Source: Fibrobacteraceae bacterium
GTDB lineage: Bacteria > Fibrobacterota > Fibrobacteria > Fibrobacterales > Fibrobacteraceae
Reading direction: 5' to 3'
Assembly: GCA_017625775.1 (NCBI GenBank)
Contig: JAGAKE010000014.1
Span: 62,001 to 126,000, forward strand
Length of the DNA stretch: 64,000 nt
The position numbers and the translations under genes were made by a program. Positions 9,541 to 17,274 of the stretch are shown piece after piece; position 1 is the first letter of the stretch; each line of letters begins with the position of its first letter. The notes under the pieces are model-generated. The model saw only the letters and a list, made by a program, of their open reading frames with translations. It had not been told where the DNA came from and made no database searches.

Positions 9541-11490
9541 TTACGCTCCCTGAAGAGGAAGATTAGACGCAAAATACCAGAATAAAAGTCCAATAATCAT
9601 GATGGCTATGTAAAAAGGTAGTGATCCCGCGTGAGCTTTTCGAACAAGAACTCCCATTTTTTGAATTAGTGTTGTGGCAAAGGTTACGAGAGTACCGAAG
9701 ATTTTTTCTTCAAAGAATCGAGCAAAACTAGCAAGACCGCCCAATATAAATTGACGAACAAAGGCGTAATAAATTTCATCGAAATAAAATTTGTGATAAA
9801 TTATTTTGTAGAAAGCATTTCGGTTATCTGAATCTAATGCTTTAGCTGGGTTTGATTTTTTACTTGCATAGAATAAAAATGAAAGTAAAATACCCAAAAC
9901 AGAAAATGTAATCGCTAATGGTGGAATAAATGTAGCTGACGGTAAATTCTTTGCTAAAGAAAGAGGAACTTCCGGAGAAAAATTATGGAAAATTCCTTTG
10001 AATAAAAATCCAGAAAATAAGGTTGGAATGGTTAGCAAAAGAATAGGAAGTGTCATTAAGAGTGATTCATGCACAGGGTGTTTGGGGATTGAACGCATCT
10101 TTCCGTGAAAAGCCAAAAAGAATAAACGGAACATGTAAAATGCAGTTAAGAAACTAGTGAAAAGAGCGCAAGCAAAAATAATCGGGTGACCTGCTTGATA
10201 AGCGGAAATTAAGATTTCATCTTTGGAATAAAAACCAGAAAATGGTGGGATTCCAGCAATGGCAAGACATGCAATCAAAGAAGCGGCGTAAGTCCAGGGC
10301 ATTTTCTTTCTAAGGCCGCCCATTGCATTTAAATCGTTAGAATGAACTTGGTGAATAAGAGCACCTGCAATTAAAAAGAGCATGCATTTAAAGAATGCAT
10401 GGGTAAAAATATGGAAAGTCGCTGCTGAATAACCAAGAATATGAATGGAAGAATCGGCAACTCGAGCAGAACCAAGTGCAAGCATCATATAGCCCAGTTG
10501 CGATAAAGTCGAATAGGCGAGAATTCTTTTAATATCTTTTTGAGTACAAGCGATTACAGCCGCAAAAACCATGGTGAAGGCTCCGACAATCATAACAATT
10601 TCAAGAACATTTCCTGAAATGGCAAAGAGAGGGAAAAGACGCGCGACAAGATAAACGCCTGCAACAACCATCGTAGCACTGTGAATGATTGAAGAAACTG
10701 GTGTTGGTCCTTCCATGGCGTTAGGAAGCCAAATATGGAGTGGGAACATGGCACTTTTTCCCCAGCCACCGATAAAAATTAAAAGAGTTGAAAAAATCAA
10801 AGCATCACTTGTCGGAATTTCAATAATTCCAAGAGAAATCATTTGCCCAGCAAAATTTTCTAAGCGAAGAGCATTGATGTCTGAAAAGACGAATGATTTA
10901 GTGATATAAGACAGTAAAATAATACCTAACAAGAAAAAGCTATCAGCAAATCTAGTGAGTATAAATGCTTGTTTAGAAGCGCTCACTGCAGAAGGTCTAT
11001 CATACCAAAAACCAATCAAAAGGTAACTAGATACTCCAACTAATTCCCAAAAGATAAATGTTTGGAAAATATTAGGTGCAATAACAAGTCCAAGCATGGA
11101 AAATACGAAAAGAGAAAGTAATGCAAAAAATCTACCGGATGCTTGATCTGATTCCATGTATCCGATGCTATAAATATGTACGGCAAAAGAGATTAAACTT
11201 ACTGTTAGAATCATCATTGCCGAAAGAGAATCTAGTAAACACCCAATGGTTGCAACTAATGTTCCGGTAAATGGTAAAAATTCGTAATTAAATGCAAGAA
11301 TCGGTTTGGCGCCTGAAATGAAAAAATTAACCGAAATAATTGTGGCGAATACGGCACCAAGAAAAGAAAGGCTAGTTGATAAAATTGCCGCCATTTTTCT
11401 GTGACGAAAGCACAAGAATAATCCGTTGATAATAAAAGAAAGAAGCGGAAGTAATAAAATCAGGTAGGAATGAGAAATAAGATTATTCAT
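9541..11490 (-). CDS. nuoL: NADH-quinone oxidoreductase (complex I) subunit L
   Basis: NuoL is the distal antiporter-like subunit (649 residues), with the long C-terminal lateral helix region expected for L. Motifs include FWELVGVSSYLLIGFWY, the MFPLHIWLPNAMEGPTPVSS channel segment and ILAYSTLSQLGYMM. The start at 11490 has an AGGAG site 7 bases upstream; an upstream in-frame start inside nuoK lacks one. It overlaps the nuoK 3' end by 8 bases. Confidence 0.95.
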   Translation of the reverse strand: MNNLISHSYLILLLPLLSFIINGLFLCFRHRKMAAILSTSLSFLGAVFATIISVNFFISGAKPILAFNYEFLPFTGTLVATIGCLLDSLSAMMILTVSLISFAVHIYSIGYMESDQASGRFFALLSLFVFSMLGLVIAPNIFQTFIFWELVGVSSYLLIGFWYDRPSAVSASKQAFILTRFADSFFLLGIILLSYITKSFVFSDINALRLENFAGQMISLGIIEIPTSDALIFSTLLIFIGGWGKSAMFPLHIWLPNAMEGPTPVSSIIHSATMVVAGVYLVARLFPLFAISGNVLEIVMIVGAFTMVFAAVIACTQKDIKRILAYSTLSQLGYMMLALGSARVADSSIHILGYSAATFHIFTHAFFKCMLFLIAGALIHQVHSNDLNAMGGLRKKMPWTYAASLIACLAIAGIPPFSGFYSKDEILISAYQAGHPIIFACALFTSFLTAFYMFRLFFLAFHGKMRSIPKHPVHESLLMTLPILLLTIPTLFSGFLFKGIFHNFSPEVPLSLAKNLPSATFIPPLAITFSVLGILLSFLFYASKKSNPAKALDSDNRNAFYKIIYHKFYFDEIYYAFVRQFILGGLASFARFFEEKIFGTLVTFATTLIQKMGVLVRKAHAGSLPFYIAIMIIGLLFWYFASNLPLQGA

Positions 11491-11788
11491 GGTTTTTCTC
11501 CTGATTATTAACATCTAGTGAATGATGTTTTCTATACATTGCAATTAATATAGCTAGTGCTACAGCCATTTCGCACGCGGTAATAGCAATTGAAAAAATG
11601 CTGAATAACGTGCCGGCAGTTGGATCTTGAGCTTTGAAATAAGCAAATGCAACAAAATTTATGTTGGCTGCGTTTAACATGATTTCAATAGAAATTAGCA
11701 TACCAATTAAATGTCTGTTGGTTAGAACACCATAAATGCCTATAGAAAAAAGAATGAACGCTAAAATTAAACAATGAAGTAAAGTCAT
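11483..11788 (-). CDS. nuoK: NADH-quinone oxidoreductase (complex I) subunit K
   Basis: NuoK is a 101-residue, three-helix membrane subunit at the junction of the membrane arm. The conserved Glu residues are in SIEIMLNAANINFVAF (TM2) and ITACEMAVALAI (TM3), both part of the proton path. The length is typical. It overlaps nuoJ by 4 bases (ATGA-type) and nuoL by 8. Confidence 0.95.
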   Translation of the reverse strand: MTLLHCLILAFILFSIGIYGVLTNRHLIGMLISIEIMLNAANINFVAFAYFKAQDPTAGTLFSIFSIAITACEMAVALAILIAMYRKHHSLDVNNQEKNHE

Positions 11789-12324
11789 TTTTCCTCCTTA
11801 TCATCTTTTTTGGCAATAGTAATTGCGATTACTAAAGTCATAAAGAGCAAAATGCTTATGATTTCAAAGGGAAGTAAAAAACCATCGGGTGCATAAGAGA
11901 GAAGTCGTATGCCATAAGCAGAAAGGGAAGAATCGGCTGGAGTAGCGTTTGAAACGTTTTTTAGTAAATTACTATTTTGGATTAAAAAATTTAGAGTAAT
12001 TGCTAAAAATGTCATCGCTAAAAATAGTGCGCCAATTTTTTGAGATTTTGGTGTAGAAAGGTAATCTTCTCCAAGTCGGCTTGTTAATAAAATGGCGAAA
12101 ATAATGAAAACGACAACACCGCCAACATAAAGCATAATTTGAGCCATTGCCATAAATTCAGCTTGAAGCATTAAGTACAAAACAGCTGTACCGATAAAAG
12201 TCGCTATTAAGAAAATGGCGTTTCTTAAAATATTTTTAGATACCACTGCAAGAAGAGCAGCAAAAATCATAAACACAGCTACTATATAAAAGAGGATGTC
12301 AGAAAATGGAATATTGAAAATCAT
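11785..12324 (-). CDS. nuoJ: NADH-quinone oxidoreductase (complex I) subunit J
   Basis: NuoJ is a five-helix membrane subunit (179 residues). The TM3 segment AQIMLYVGGVVVFIIFAILL corresponds to the helix whose pi-bulge is linked to coupling in complex I. It overlaps nuoI and nuoK by 4 bases on each side, a sign of translational coupling in an operon. Confidence 0.93.
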   Translation of the reverse strand: MIFNIPFSDILFYIVAVFMIFAALLAVVSKNILRNAIFLIATFIGTAVLYLMLQAEFMAMAQIMLYVGGVVVFIIFAILLTSRLGEDYLSTPKSQKIGALFLAMTFLAITLNFLIQNSNLLKNVSNATPADSSLSAYGIRLLSYAPDGFLLPFEIISILLFMTLVIAITIAKKDDKEEK

Positions 12325-12797
12325 CCACGTCCCTCCTTTTTGTTGAGAACGAGTTCGAACGCCTCGGGTGAAAAATCGGCAAATTCAAAACCTTGCCCCA
12401 TTTTAATTGCTCCAAAAGGACACGCTTCTACACAAAGGCCACATTGCGTGCAACTTCCAAAATGATAAAGGTATTTTCCTAGGACTTTTTTTCCGGCAAT
12501 GTTTTTTGTGGCAAGAACATTTATTGAGGCATTTGGACAAGCCCTTTCACACATGCCGCAGGCAGTACAAAGATTTTCACCATTTTCATCTTCGACCATC
12601 ACTAAATGCCCACGAAAACGTTCGTGCATTTTTAACGTTTTTTTATTTTCTGGGTATTGTTCTGTGACGATTCTTTTTGGATTGAAGAAATATCGTAAAG
12701 TAACAGAAAGTCCGCACAAAAGGCTGTAAGGGCCGGTAATGCAGCGCTTAAAATACCGCTTGATATAATCTTTTGTGTTCATGTTTTCGTTTTTCAT
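12321..12797 (-). CDS. nuoI: NADH-quinone oxidoreductase (complex I) subunit I, 2x[4Fe-4S]
   Basis: NuoI is the peripheral-arm ferredoxin-like subunit carrying clusters N6a and N6b. Two CxxCxxCxxxCP motifs are present: CTACGMCERACP and CTQCGLCVEACP. An amphipathic N-terminus (YIKRYFKRCITGPYSLL) docks it to the membrane arm. The frame stays open further upstream into nuoH, but the ATG at 12797 overlaps the nuoH stop as TAATG and gives the usual length (158 residues). A second ATG at 12782 is also possible. Confidence 0.94.
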   Translation of the reverse strand: MKNENMNTKDYIKRYFKRCITGPYSLLCGLSVTLRYFFNPKRIVTEQYPENKKTLKMHERFRGHLVMVEDENGENLCTACGMCERACPNASINVLATKNIAGKKVLGKYLYHFGSCTQCGLCVEACPFGAIKMGQGFEFADFSPEAFELVLNKKEGRG

Positions 12798-13927
12798 TAG
12801 GGCAAAATCCATCCAAAGGCTAAAAATACGACTCCAAGAATTAAAAGCAACAAGTTCGCTGGGAGCAAAAATTTCCATTCAAGAGCCATTAATTGATCAA
12901 CGCGCGGACGAACAAAAGTCCAGCGGAACATCATATAAATCCACACCACAAAGAAAGCTTTTCCTAAAAACCATACAATTCCTGGTACGTAATTCAAAAT
13001 ATTATCAATGGCTAGAATTCCAATGGTCGGGGCGTGGTAACCACCTAAAAAGCAAACTGTAGCTATGCAGGATGTTGTAAACAAGTTAATGTATTCAGCA
13101 AGATAGAACATGGCAAATGCCATTCCATTGTATTCGGTGTGAAAACCTCCGGTAAGTTCTTGTTCTGCTTCTGCAATATCAAATGGAGCTCGGTTGAGTT
13201 CTGCTGTAGAAGAAACTAAGAACATCAAAAAGGCTAAAATTCCAAGACCAGGAGCTTTGAAAATCCACCAATCCCAAAAGTGCCCGCTTTGGCTTGCTGT
13301 GATTTCTCCTAAACTAGCAGAACCAGCAAGCATTACAACTAACAAAAGAATCATAGCAAAGGAAATTTCATAGCTAATGATTTGAGCGCCACTTCTTAAA
13401 GAGCTAATGAGAGAATATTTATTGTTAGAAGCCCAACCTCCAAGAAGCGTGCTTAAAATTCCAAATCCATTCATTGCAAGAATAAATGGAATGGCTACGC
13501 TTAAATCAGCAACTTGCAAATTTTTATCAAAAGGAATAACGCAAAGATTTAAGAATGGGGCAGTCAATACAAAAATCGGAGCTAAGTAAAACAGAAATTT
13601 ATCGGCTCCTATTGGGGCATAGACTTCTTTGAATAGTAATTTGGCAATGTCTGCAACAAGTTGTAAAACGCCATGTGGACCAAGTCGCATAGGGCCTAAT
13701 CTGCATTGAATATGCGCACAAACTTTTCGTTCCATATAAATTAAAACAGGAACAGGCGCAATACCAATAATTGCAATAGCCACCATACAAATATTGATGT
13801 TTATAAAAGTTGCAATTTCTGCGGAAGGAATATATGGCTGTATAAATTCGGGTAAATATCCCAAAATATTTGGAACATTTTCTCTAACAAAATCGCCAAT
13901 GGGGTGAGTTACGGAAGGAAGAATCAT
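12797..13927 (-). CDS. nuoH: NADH-quinone oxidoreductase (complex I) subunit H
   Basis: NuoH forms the quinone chamber and the link to the proton channels (376 residues, about 8 helices). Family landmarks are MERKVCAHIQCRLGPMRLGPHGVLQLVADIAK in pieces: MERK, RLGP, GPHG and DIAKLLFKE; the EISFAM segment; and the acidic loop FDIAEAEQELTGGFHTEYNG. It is followed directly by nuoI (stop/start overlap) and preceded by nuoD with a 9-base gap. Confidence 0.95.
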   Translation of the reverse strand: MILPSVTHPIGDFVRENVPNILGYLPEFIQPYIPSAEIATFININICMVAIAIIGIAPVPVLIYMERKVCAHIQCRLGPMRLGPHGVLQLVADIAKLLFKEVYAPIGADKFLFYLAPIFVLTAPFLNLCVIPFDKNLQVADLSVAIPFILAMNGFGILSTLLGGWASNNKYSLISSLRSGAQIISYEISFAMILLLVVMLAGSASLGEITASQSGHFWDWWIFKAPGLGILAFLMFLVSSTAELNRAPFDIAEAEQELTGGFHTEYNGMAFAMFYLAEYINLFTTSCIATVCFLGGYHAPTIGILAIDNILNYVPGIVWFLGKAFFVVWIYMMFRWTFVRPRVDQLMALEWKFLLPANLLLLILGVVFLAFGWILP

Positions 13928-13936
13928 AATAAACCT

Positions 13937-15079
13937 TTAGCGATCAATTTCTGGAATAACAGGGTCAATGGTGGCAAGAATGGTAACTAGGTCAGAAAGT
14001 CTTTGGCCTTTTGCCATTGTGTTTAAAGCGGCTAAATTTCCAAAACTTGGACTTCGCGTGTGAATGCGATAAGGTGAATTTCCGCCTGTAGAAACTACAT
14101 AAGTTCCATAAAGTCCTTTAGCAGTTTCTGTGGCAGCATAAAAACTGCCATTCGGTAATTTGAATATAGGTTTTTCTTTACTGCGATATGGTCCGCTAGG
14201 AATTTTATCTATACATTGTTTAATGATTTTTATGGATTCATACATTTCTTCAAATCGAATCAAGTAACGGTCGTAGCAATCGCCATTATAAAAAACAGGA
14301 ACTTTGAAATCTAAAGAAGCGTAAATGCTGTATGGATCATTTTTACGAACATCATAAGAAACGCCTGATGCTCGTAATACAGGACCAGAACAACCATAAG
14401 CAATAGCATCTTCTTTAGAAAGAACGCCTACGCCAACAGACCTATCCATGGCTGCAATATTTTTAGTGAGCAAGCGATCGTAATCAGAAAGAGCACTTTC
14501 TAAATGTTTCAATAATGCTTTAACTCTTGGAACGAAAGTATCTGGAATATCTTTGTTTGAACCGCCTGGTCTAAAAAAGTTTGTGGTTAGGCGCGAACCA
14601 GTTACTTCTTCAAAAATATCATGAATCATTTCACGCTCTTTAAAGCCATAAAGAAGAACGGTTTGGCCTCCAAGATCGCCACCAAAGCAAGCATAAAAAA
14701 CCAGGTGGGAAGCTATTCGAGAAAGTTCTGCAAGAATTACCCGAATGTATTCTGCGCGTTCAGGAACGCCAATTTTTGTGCCCTTTTCTAAAGCAAGACA
14801 TACTCCCAGATTATTTTGAATTGCCGTTAAATAATCTTGTCTGTCAGACATCATGATGTATTGAATGTAGTTTAGCTTTTCTGCCTGTTTTTCCATACCT
14901 CGGTGAATGTATCCAAGGTGAGGAACTACTTCAATAATTTTTTCACCATCTAATCGAAGAACTAAACGAAGCGCTCCATGAGTGCTTGGGTGTTGTGGCC
15001 CCATATTGATGTAAAATTCTTCGAAATCTTCATCTAAAGGAGCTTCACGAAATCCTGGAAGTAAAACATTCGTACTCAT
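13937..15079 (-). CDS. nuoD: NADH-quinone oxidoreductase (complex I) subunit D
   Basis: NuoD (380 residues) is the 49-kDa-type subunit that forms the quinone-binding site with NuoB and descends from the hydrogenase large subunit. The quinone-site loop MGPQHPSTHGALR is intact at the N-terminus, as are PHLGYIHRGMEK and the C-terminal SPSFGNLAALN and DPVIPEIDR. The NiFe-site Cys pairs of hydrogenases are absent, as expected for true NuoD. It is a stand-alone subunit here, because NuoC is fused to NuoB instead of NuoD. The gap to nuoBC is two bases. Confidence 0.95.
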   Translation of the reverse strand: MSTNVLLPGFREAPLDEDFEEFYINMGPQHPSTHGALRLVLRLDGEKIIEVVPHLGYIHRGMEKQAEKLNYIQYIMMSDRQDYLTAIQNNLGVCLALEKGTKIGVPERAEYIRVILAELSRIASHLVFYACFGGDLGGQTVLLYGFKEREMIHDIFEEVTGSRLTTNFFRPGGSNKDIPDTFVPRVKALLKHLESALSDYDRLLTKNIAAMDRSVGVGVLSKEDAIAYGCSGPVLRASGVSYDVRKNDPYSIYASLDFKVPVFYNGDCYDRYLIRFEEMYESIKIIKQCIDKIPSGPYRSKEKPIFKLPNGSFYAATETAKGLYGTYVVSTGGNSPYRIHTRSPSFGNLAALNTMAKGQRLSDLVTILATIDPVIPEIDR

Positions 15080-15081
15080 GG

Positions 15082-16299
15082 TTATACCGGCTTTGGAATA
15101 ATATGAGGGTGTTTGAAATCTTTGCGCAACGGAAATCCTTTGAAATCTTCATCTAAAAATAAATGACGTAAATCAGGATGAGATTCAAAGTGAATCCCGA
15201 ACATTTCAAAGACTTCGCGTTCTTTAAATTCGGCCGCAGGGTAGAGCGGAACTAAAGATGATACAGACGCAAGCAAGGCGTTATCTTTTGTTTCTTCAGG
15301 GACATTTTCTTTTAGTAAATCCACATGAATAAAAACTTTATGCCCCAAAGTAATACTCATAAGCTGAGCGACTAATTCAAAATGATTTTCGTAATCTACT
15401 GCAGTAACATCAATTAGATAATCCAAATTCATTTCAGAATCTTTTTTTAAGGATTCTACCAAAGAAAAATATTGTTCTTTAGAAACAGAAAGATGAAGAA
15501 TTTCATTATTTTCTGTGTGAATTTGAATTTCTGGGCTGTATTTCTTTGCGATTTCAAAAAGAGACTCAGTTGATTTTCCGACTTGTAAATTCTCTTTTAG
15601 AGGAATATCTGGGAAGGTTTCTTTTTGAACGCGAATGGCCTTATAGGGAACATAATTTTCTGGCGGATTTGATTTAAATTGTTCGCGAGCAATAGCCATT
15701 TCTTCATCTTTAATTTTTTCTAGTTCTGCCCAAGCGGCCGCTGCTTCTTTGTAGCGATTTCGTTCTTCAGATTCGCTTAAAGCACCTTCTTTCCATGGGT
15801 TTCTGCTTGATTCTTTCATGATTTTTTCGCGCAATTTCAATAAACCATGAAATAAAGCTTCTGGTCTTGGTGGACAGCCCGGAATAAAAACATCTACTGG
15901 AATTACTTGTTCCGCTCCACGAACTACAGCATAATTGTCGTAGCGGAAAGGTCCTCCAGATATGGTGCACGCTCCCATAGCTATTGAATATTTTGGCCCA
16001 GGAATTTGTTCCCAAAGCATTTGCACGGCAGGGGCCATTCTTTTTGTAATGGTGCCTGCAATGATAAATAAATCAGCTTGTCTTGGAGAATCTCTAAACA
16101 CTTCAGAACCAAAACGAGCAATGTCATAACGCGCCATAGAACTAGACATCATTTCAATAGCACAACAACTTGTGCCATAAGTTAATGGCCATAGAGAATT
16201 AGCACGAGCCCAATTCACCACATAATCAACCATATTGACAATGGTTTTTCCACCAGGAACTGGGTCTAAAATTTTTGGAATGAAAGGCATTATTCCCAT
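15082..16299 (-). CDS. nuoBC: Fused complex I subunits NuoB and NuoC
   Basis: One continuous frame (405 residues from the chosen start) encodes NuoB followed by NuoC. The NuoB part (about 1-170) has the N2-cluster ligand motifs [17 protein letters not shown] and [11 protein letters not shown] charged linker (about 170-240) leads into the 30-kDa-type NuoC domain with [28 protein letters not shown] and the ending [11 protein letters not shown]. Starts: a TTG at 16320 is weak; ATG 16299 has AAGGA 8 bases upstream and is preferred; ATG 16290 overlaps the nuoA stop (TAATG) and is also possible. More familiar fusions join C and D; a B-C fusion is less usual. Confidence 0.93.
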   Translation of the reverse strand: MGIMPFIPKILDPVPGGKTIVNMVDYVVNWARANSLWPLTYGTSCCAIEMMSSSMARYDIARFGSEVFRDSPRQADLFIIAGTITKRMAPAVQMLWEQIPGPKYSIAMGACTISGGPFRYDNYAVVRGAEQVIPVDVFIPGCPPRPEALFHGLLKLREKIMKESSRNPWKEGALSESEERNRYKEAAAAWAELEKIKDEEMAIAREQFKSNPPENYVPYKAIRVQKETFPDIPLKENLQVGKSTESLFEIAKKYSPEIQIHTENNEILHLSVSKEQYFSLVESLKKDSEMNLDYLIDVTAVDYENHFELVAQLMSITLGHKVFIHVDLLKENVPEETKDNALLASVSSLVPLYPAAEFKEREVFEMFGIHFESHPDLRHLFLDEDFKGFPLRKDFKHPHIIPKPV

Positions 16300-16673
16300 T
16301 TTAAAAATCCTTTTTTCCAAGCGTAAACCAAACCAGAAAATAGAATAGAAACAAAAACGATTAAATCAAGCACAACAATCATTGGGGTAATAACCATAGG
16401 TTCGCCCGCAAGAATTTCTTTTAAGTTTGCCGCAATAGGAAAAAGAAATAAAGCTTCAATATCAAAAATAAGGAAAAGCAAAGCGAAAATATAATATTCT
16501 ACTTTGAACTGGATTCTGGCAGTACCAAATGAAGGCATGCCACATTCATAAGGTGCAAATTTATTTTTTGTGTTTTTACTTTGGTATCCTAAAATTTTCC
16601 CAACGAGAATAGCGCCAATCGCAATAATCGAACCGAGAAACAAAATAAATAACAGTGGAAGGTATTCTGTCAT
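16290..16673 (-). CDS. nuoA: NADH-quinone oxidoreductase (complex I) subunit A
   Basis: NuoA is a 127-residue, three-helix membrane subunit next to NuoH. The conserved TM1-TM2 loop contains [19 protein letters not shown] with its quinone-cavity Cys, followed by [20 protein letters not shown] with the conserved acidic residues. It opens the nuo gene set, 10 bases after the unknown gene at 16684-17274 and overlapping nuoBC. Confidence 0.95.
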   Translation of the reverse strand: MTEYLPLLFILFLGSIIAIGAILVGKILGYQSKNTKNKFAPYECGMPSFGTARIQFKVEYYIFALLFLIFDIEALFLFPIAANLKEILAGEPMVITPMIVVLDLIVFVSILFSGLVYAWKKGFLKWE

Positions 16674-16683
16674 ATTTTAACCA

Positions 16684-17274
16684 TTAGTAGAAATGCTGAA
16701 GTTCTTGTAGAGTGCCAAATACTGAATTTCCTGTTTGAAAACGTTCTTGAATATGTTTACATAAATCCTGAAATTCTTTGATGGTGGTGTGGTTTAATAT
16801 TTCAAGATTTTTTTGAAGGTTCCGCCAAAATCCAGAAACATGCTCGGTTTCTGTTTGCCCGCTTTTCGCTTTATGTTCCATTTCTCTAAGCAATGTATCA
16901 GTTTCTATTCGAGAAATAATATAGCGTGTGGTTGCGAGAAGTTCTTGCAAAAAATAAACCAAGAAAAATTCTTCTTGTAAAATTCCGTAGCGCCGATCTT
17001 TAGAAAACAAAGTCATTTTATTTGTTTTTCCGAAAAAAACAGAGGCTTGCGCATATTCTAAACATTTTTCTAGAATCTGTTCGTAACGCCTAATTTCTTG
17101 ATCTATGGTATAAAAGCGTTCCTGATTATCTGTATCTTGATTTTCATAATTTTTTAAGCGTTGTTCTAAGGAACGAAAAGCATAGTAAACCTCTTCGTAA
17201 TAACGATTACGCATACGGCAATTAAACGCTCGATTTTTTAAAGTATAATCGAAAAGGTGGGGTAGCGATTTCAT
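16684..17274 (-). CDS. Unknown protein between rsh and nuoA
   Basis: I do not recognise this 196-residue protein. It is charged, has no signal peptide or membrane helix, and appears alpha-helical with coiled-coil tendency (for example SLEQRLKNYENQDTDNQE and the stretch around EIRRYEQILEKCLEY). It contains several Tyr-rich segments near the N-terminus. Its start overlaps the rsh stop by 4 bases and its stop lies 10 bases before nuoA, so it is embedded in the rsh-nuo transcript. A role in (p)ppGpp signalling or complex I assembly is conceivable from position alone; nothing in the sequence supports either. Confidence 0.7.
   Translation of the reverse strand: MKSLPHLFDYTLKNRAFNCRMRNRYYEEVYYAFRSLEQRLKNYENQDTDNQERFYTIDQEIRRYEQILEKCLEYAQASVFFGKTNKMTLFSKDRRYGILQEEFFLVYFLQELLATTRYIISRIETDTLLREMEHKAKSGQTETEHVSGFWRNLQKNLEILNHTTIKEFQDLCKHIQERFQTGNSVFGTLQELQHFY

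Noticed and set aside
15082-16320. TTG start at 16320 for nuoBC
   Set aside because: It would add residues not typical of NuoB and extend overlap with nuoA; ATG 16299 has a good ribosome site at proper spacing.
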